From JANNOG01 sp050329835 (GTDB lineage Bacteria; Actinomycetota; Actinomycetes; Actinomycetales; JBBAYJ01): a DNA stretch of 9,392 nucleotides. The DNA lies in NCBI GenBank assembly GCA_050329835.1, contig JBHJOJ010000312.1, positions 1 to 9,392 on the forward strand. The letters run 5' to 3'. Within the stretch, counting starts at the first letter, position 1; each line of letters starts with the position of its first letter. The notes beneath the pieces were generated by a model. That model was not told where the DNA came from. It worked only from the letters and a program-made list of their open reading frames with translations, and ran no database searches. The position numbers and the translations under genes are program-made. Below are positions 7,276-9,392 of the stretch, piece after piece.

Positions 7276-7599
7276 TCAGGCCGGTCGGCGGGTCCGGTCC
7301 AGGACGGACGTGACGTCCAGGGCCTGCCCGTCGTGCTCCCACACCCGCTCCTCGCAGACGTGGCACGAGACGAAGTCGACCGCGGTGCCGTCGGTCAGCT
7401 GCATCGCCAGCCGGGTCAGGCGATCGCTGCCGCAGGCCCGGCAGACCCCGCCGGGGCGGTGCTGGGACTGAGTGAGCGACCCGAGCGGCGCCGGCGGGGC
7501 CGAGCGCGACCGGCGGGCGCGCGGGGCCGCCGCGGCGTCGGGGCGGGGGACCGTGTCGGACTGTCGTGGCACCTGCGTGAGGTCGTCCGGAGACGGCAC
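7276..7599 (-). CDS. Small zinc-ribbon protein of unknown function
   Basis: 107 residues if it starts at the GTG at 7599. The first 50 residues are Pro/Ala/Arg-rich and look disordered. The conserved-looking part is C-terminal: C-R-A-C (Cys53, Cys56), a linker with M-Q-L-T-D-G-T (66-72), C-H-V-C (Cys79, Cys82), then W-E-H-D-G (87-91). The paired CxxC knuckles imply one bound zinc, as in ribbon proteins that bind nucleic acid or partner proteins. It is followed 31 bases later by manB and preceded by DUF3499 on the same strand, but a long hairpin separates it from DUF3499. The start is uncertain: AAGG sits only three bases before the GTG, no TAnnnT is near, and a second GTG at 7572 is possible. 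I recall similar small ribbon proteins beside manB in other Actinobacteria, but no function. Confidence 0.72.
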   Translation of the reverse strand: MPSPDDLTQVPRQSDTVPRPDAAAAPRARRSRSAPPAPLGSLTQSQHRPGGVCRACGSDRLTRLAMQLTDGTAVDFVSCHVCEERVWEHDGQALDVTSVLDRTRRPA

Positions 7600-7649
7600 C
7601 CACCTTGAGATTCCGGAGCGTCGCCCCGGACCGGACGAACCGCCCCGAT

Positions 7650-7726
7650 CCCCCGCCGCCGAACTCCACCATCGGCATGAACCACGCGCCGATGACGATG
7701 CCGATGGTGGAGTTCGGCGGCTGGGG
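7650..7726. repeat. Long inverted repeat: perfect 24-bp arms, 19-base loop
   Basis: Positions 7655-7678 and 7698-7721 are exact reverse complements, with 19 bases between. Past a single C/T mismatch the arms gain four more G-C pairs (7650-7653 with 7723-7726). The structure lies 18 bp after the DUF3499 stop and 50 bp before the small zinc-ribbon gene, and is by far the longest palindrome I found here. As RNA it would be a very stable hairpin, with no T-tract on either strand. It may be a terminator or attenuator, a dispersed repeat (REP or MITE type), or a protein-binding site. Confidence 0.9.
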
Positions 7727-7744
7727 GCGGGCGATCGCGTGGGG

Positions 7745-8137
7745 TCAGGCAGGGCCGTCGCGGAGGACGCGCAGGTGGCCGCGACGGCCCGAGACGACCG
7801 GCCGCGTGGGAGGCGGGTCCCCGCCGGGGCGGGGGCGCGCCGCCTCGCGCACGGCGTCGGCCAGGGCCGCCAGGTCGTCCGGGTGCGGGGCCGCCGGGAC
7901 CGGTTCGTCGCCCGCCAGGCGCACCACCTCCCACCCCCGGGGAGCGGTGAGGCGCGTCGCGTGGTCGGCGCAGAGGTCGTAGCAGTGGGGTTCGGCGTAG
8001 GTCGCCAGGGGTCCGAGGACGACGGTCGAGTCCGCGTAGACGTACGTGAGCGTCGCCACCGCGGCCGAACCGCAGCCGGTGCGGGAGCACCGGCGCACCC
8101 GCGTCGCTGCCGCCGCCGTGGGCATCGTGCCGGACAC
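7745..8137 (-). CDS. DUF3499 family zinc-binding protein
   Basis: 130 residues. The N-terminal half is the DUF3499 core: R-R-C-S-R-T-G-C (Cys17, Cys22), the strands A-T-L-T-Y-V-Y-A-D-S-T (28-38), then the second knuckle H-C-Y-D-L-C-A-D-H (Cys52, Cys56, His59), and G-W-E-V-V-R-L (68-74). This suggests a single zinc site. The second half is Pro/Arg-rich and probably flexible. The family is confined to Actinobacteria as far as I recall and has no known function. I chose the GTG at 8137 because TAGCGT ends seven bases upstream, the leaderless arrangement; an ATG at 8125 would shorten it by four residues. It is divergent from the zincin-like gene and is followed by a long hairpin before the next gene on its strand. 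Confidence 0.87.
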   Translation of the reverse strand: MSGTMPTAAAATRVRRCSRTGCGSAAVATLTYVYADSTVVLGPLATYAEPHCYDLCADHATRLTAPRGWEVVRLAGDEPVPAAPHPDDLAALADAVREAARPRPGGDPPPTRPVVSGRRGHLRVLRDGPA

Positions 8138-8144
8138 GTCCCAG

Positions 8145-8150
8145 ACGCTA
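8145..8150 (-). promoter_or_regulatory. Leaderless -10 element for the DUF3499 gene
   Basis: TAGCGT on the minus strand ends seven bases before the GTG at 8137. It is the same hexamer as in the divergent promoter of the zincin-like gene, 102 bp intergenic region. No clear -35 is seen. Confidence 0.55.
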
Positions 8151-8227
8151 CGACCCCGCGGGCGCGTCCCGGGGATCGGCGCGCCGCCCACGTGGTCGTG
8201 AGGGCCGGGTGACGGACGGCCGACGGG

Positions 8228-8233
8228 TAGCGT
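8228..8233 (+). promoter_or_regulatory. Leaderless -10 element for the zincin-like gene
   Basis: TAGCGT ends six bases before the GTG at 8240. There is no Shine-Dalgarno, which fits a leaderless message. No convincing -35 is visible. Confidence 0.55.
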
Positions 8234-8239
8234 CGGGGC

Positions 8240-8710
8240 GTGAGCGCCGTCCCGGGCCTGCCGGTCCCCGGTGAGCCGGAGCCCGGACGGGTGGGCGGGC
8301 GGGCGTGGCCACGGCGCCGGGACCGGCGGGGCCGGGGCCTGCGGGGGCACCTGCTGCCGCCGCACCTGCCGGGCCACCGCAGCCCTGCGGACCGGTTCGA
8401 CGACCTCGTGTTGGACTCGGTCGAGCGGCTGTCCGGGCGCTGGGAGCGCGAGCTGGCGGCCGTGGACGTCGCCGTCGAGGAGGTGCCCGCCGCCGACCCA
8501 CCGCCGGGCTCCGCGGTGGCCGCCGGTCGGGCCGAGCCGGCCGGGCCGGGCCGCCGGGCCCGGCTCGTCCTGTACCGCCGTCCCCTGATCGACCGGTCCG
8601 GCGACGACCTGGCCCGTGCGGTGCACCTCACCGTCGTCGAGCAGCTCGCCGCCCTGCTCGCCCGGACGCCGGAGGAGGTCGACCCCGAGCTGGCCGACGA
8701 CGCCGACTGA
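8240..8710 (+). CDS. Zincin-like metallopeptidase family protein (PF06262-type) with degenerate zinc motif
   Basis: 156 residues. After a Pro/Gly-rich start come the family features: R-R-D-R-R-G-R-G-L-R-G (26-36), L-L-P-P-H-L-P-G (38-45), R-F-D-D-L-V-L-D-S-V-E-R-L (52-64), the segment A-A-V-D-V-A-V-E-E-V-P (73-83), and R-L-V-L-Y-R-R-P (108-115). The helix that carries H-E-x-x-H in active zincins reads H-L-T-V-V-E-Q here (129-135), so the catalytic Glu and second His are missing. I believe this degeneration is common in the actinobacterial branch, so the protein may be structural or regulatory and not a protease. The GTG at 8240 has a leaderless-type promoter. It is divergent from DUF3499 and converges on the DUF5719 gene across a hairpin. 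Confidence 0.85.
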   Translation: MSAVPGLPVPGEPEPGRVGGRAWPRRRDRRGRGLRGHLLPPHLPGHRSPADRFDDLVLDSVERLSGRWERELAAVDVAVEEVPAADPPPGSAVAAGRAEPAGPGRRARLVLYRRPLIDRSGDDLARAVHLTVVEQLAALLARTPEEVDPELADDAD

Positions 8711-8715
8711 GGTCC

Positions 8716-8755
8716 CGCCCGACCGGTCCGCCCCCGCGCCCGTCCCGGTCGGGCG
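8716..8755. terminator. Bidirectional terminator hairpin
   Basis: CGCCCGACCGG (8716-8726) and CCGGTCGGGCG (8745-8755) are a perfect 11-bp inverted repeat with an 18-base loop. It fills the 45-bp gap between two convergent genes and abuts the DUF5719 stop codon. No T-tract. Confidence 0.65.
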
Positions 8756-9392
8756 TCAGCCCGCGACGAGCCGGACCACGGCGCCGCCCGCCGGCCGCGG
8801 CCGCACGGTCGTGGTCGCCAAACCGTCCGGCGAGGACAGCGACACGCCCACCGCGCCCTGCGCGGCCCCGCCGGCCGGGGCGCCGCCGGCGGCGCCGGGA
8901 GCCGCGCGGAGCCGGACCGCGGCGATCCGCGCGCCCCCGACGACCGGGTCCAGGTCGGCCGTGGCCGCGCCCGCCCCGATCTCGAGGCGCCGGCTCCCGG
9001 CGACCGCACCGGTCTCGTCGAGCAGGTCCAGGTCGACCACGGCGCCGGCGTCCGCGACCACGTGCAGCCGGGCCGCCGCCCCCTCCGGCAGGTCCGGCAC
9101 CGGGACCACCGTGCCGGAGACGTCGGCCGGCGCCACCCCCGCCGCCCACCCCACGTCGACCGCCCCCTCGTCCCGGGGGCGCACCGAGCGGGCGGCGGCG
9201 ACCACCGGGACGTCGGCGTCGACCCGGACCGCCCACGTCCCCGGCCCGGGCAGGGACACCAGCGCCGTGCCGCCCGGGACGAGGGGGACGACCTCGGTCA
9301 CGGTGTCGCCGCCCGCTGCGTCCGCCGCTCCCGCGACCGGCGCGGGGACCGCGGTGACCCGGGCGACACCGCCGGCCTCGCCCGGCGCCGCG
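8756..9392 (-). CDS. DUF5719 family protein, C-terminal part (5' end outside window)
   Basis: The frame is open from the right edge to a TGA at 8756, giving at least 211 residues; the GTG at 9301 is an internal Val since the frame continues upstream without a stop. The sequence is Ala/Gly/Val-rich with alternating short strands, including W-A-V-R-V-D-A-D-V-P-V-V-A-A-A-R-S (about 52-68 of the visible part) followed by a D-V-G-W-A-A segment. That pattern resembles the repeated beta domains of DUF5719, a large, probably exported actinobacterial protein with no known function. From memory DUF5719 genes often sit near the zincin-like and DUF3499 genes, often beside a glycosyltransferase, which would lie outside this window. 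No signal peptide can be checked because the N-terminus is missing. Family assignment is probable, not certain. Confidence 0.72.
   Translation of the reverse strand, partial: AAPGEAGGVARVTAVPAPVAGAADAAGGDTVTEVVPLVPGGTALVSLPGPGTWAVRVDADVPVVAAARSVRPRDEGAVDVGWAAGVAPADVSGTVVPVPDLPEGAAARLHVVADAGAVVDLDLLDETGAVAGSRRLEIGAGAATADLDPVVGGARIAAVRLRAAPGAAGGAPAGGAAQGAVGVSLSSPDGLATTTVRPRPAGGAVVRLVAG

Noticed and set aside
4636..7313. Very long frames (790 and 844 codons) across manB and the SIS gene
   Set aside because: They are out-of-phase or antisense to genes with intact catalytic motifs, and have Arg/Gly-rich compositions with no domain.
7731..7738. GCGATCGC octamer resembling the cyanobacterial HIP1 repeat
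   Set aside because: A single copy of a GC-rich 8-bp palindrome is expected by chance here, and the gene set is actinobacterial.
7677..7982. Possible small plus-strand gene starting in the palindrome loop
   Set aside because: No ribosome site or promoter, and most of it is antisense to DUF3499.
7276..9009. 577-codon minus-strand frame running from antisense of the zincin-like gene to the zinc-ribbon protein
   Set aside because: Only its last 107 codons look like a protein; the rest overlaps DUF3499 and the zincin-like gene in other frames.
8305..9357. Arg/Pro-rich plus-strand frame of 350 codons near the right edge
   Set aside because: Antisense to the DUF5719 frame and out of phase with the zincin-like gene; composition is that of a GC shadow.

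Overview
The window is very GC-rich, uses GTG starts heavily, and carries a gene neighbourhood typical of Actinobacteria: RDD/SpoIIM pair, ahcY, SIS protein, Trm112, manB, DUF3499, zincin-like protein and DUF5719. From memory, part of this order (zincin-like protein, DUF3499, phosphomannomutase, SIS protein, then ahcY further on) matches the Mycobacterium tuberculosis Rv3259-Rv3248c region. The genus cannot be fixed from the sequence. It looks like a core chromosomal region with one small accessory insertion, a toxin-antitoxin pair.

Layout. At the left edge are the first 116 bases of a secreted-protein gene (minus). Next is a SpoIIM/DUF95 membrane protein (184-1179, minus), divergent from an RDD membrane protein (1218-2015, plus) across 38 bp. 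An AbrB-fold antitoxin and PIN-domain toxin (2093-2730, plus) overlap by four bases and converge on ahcY (2795-4252, minus) across a strong hairpin. To the right, still on the minus strand, manB (5814-7244), a Trm112-type zinc ribbon (5612-5821) and a sugar isomerase-like SIS protein (4419-5615) overlap each other and read toward ahcY, which has a 166-base leader of its own. Upstream of manB are a small zinc-ribbon protein (7276-7599) and a DUF3499 zinc protein (7745-8137), separated by 145 bp that hold a 24-bp perfect inverted repeat. A zincin-like protein (8240-8710, plus) is divergent from DUF3499 and converges on a DUF5719 gene (minus) that runs off the right edge.

How the genes fit together. 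manB makes mannose-1-phosphate or glucose-1-phosphate for cell-envelope glycans, and the SIS protein belongs to the phosphoglucose/phosphomannose isomerase-like family. ahcY removes S-adenosylhomocysteine, the product of every SAM-dependent methyltransferase, and Trm112 proteins are known activators of some such methyltransferases. Three small cysteine-rich proteins lie within about 2.5 kb.

Regulation. Six genes that appear to begin transcription units have a TAnnnT hexamer ending 6 or 7 bases before the start codon, the arrangement of leaderless transcripts common in Actinobacteria. By contrast ahcY and the left-edge gene have clear Shine-Dalgarno sequences. I found no wholly new defence or metabolic system. 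The best leads are the long inverted repeat at 7650-7726, the head-to-head leaderless promoters at 1180-1217, the repeat-containing promoter of the toxin-antitoxin pair, and the structured ahcY leader.
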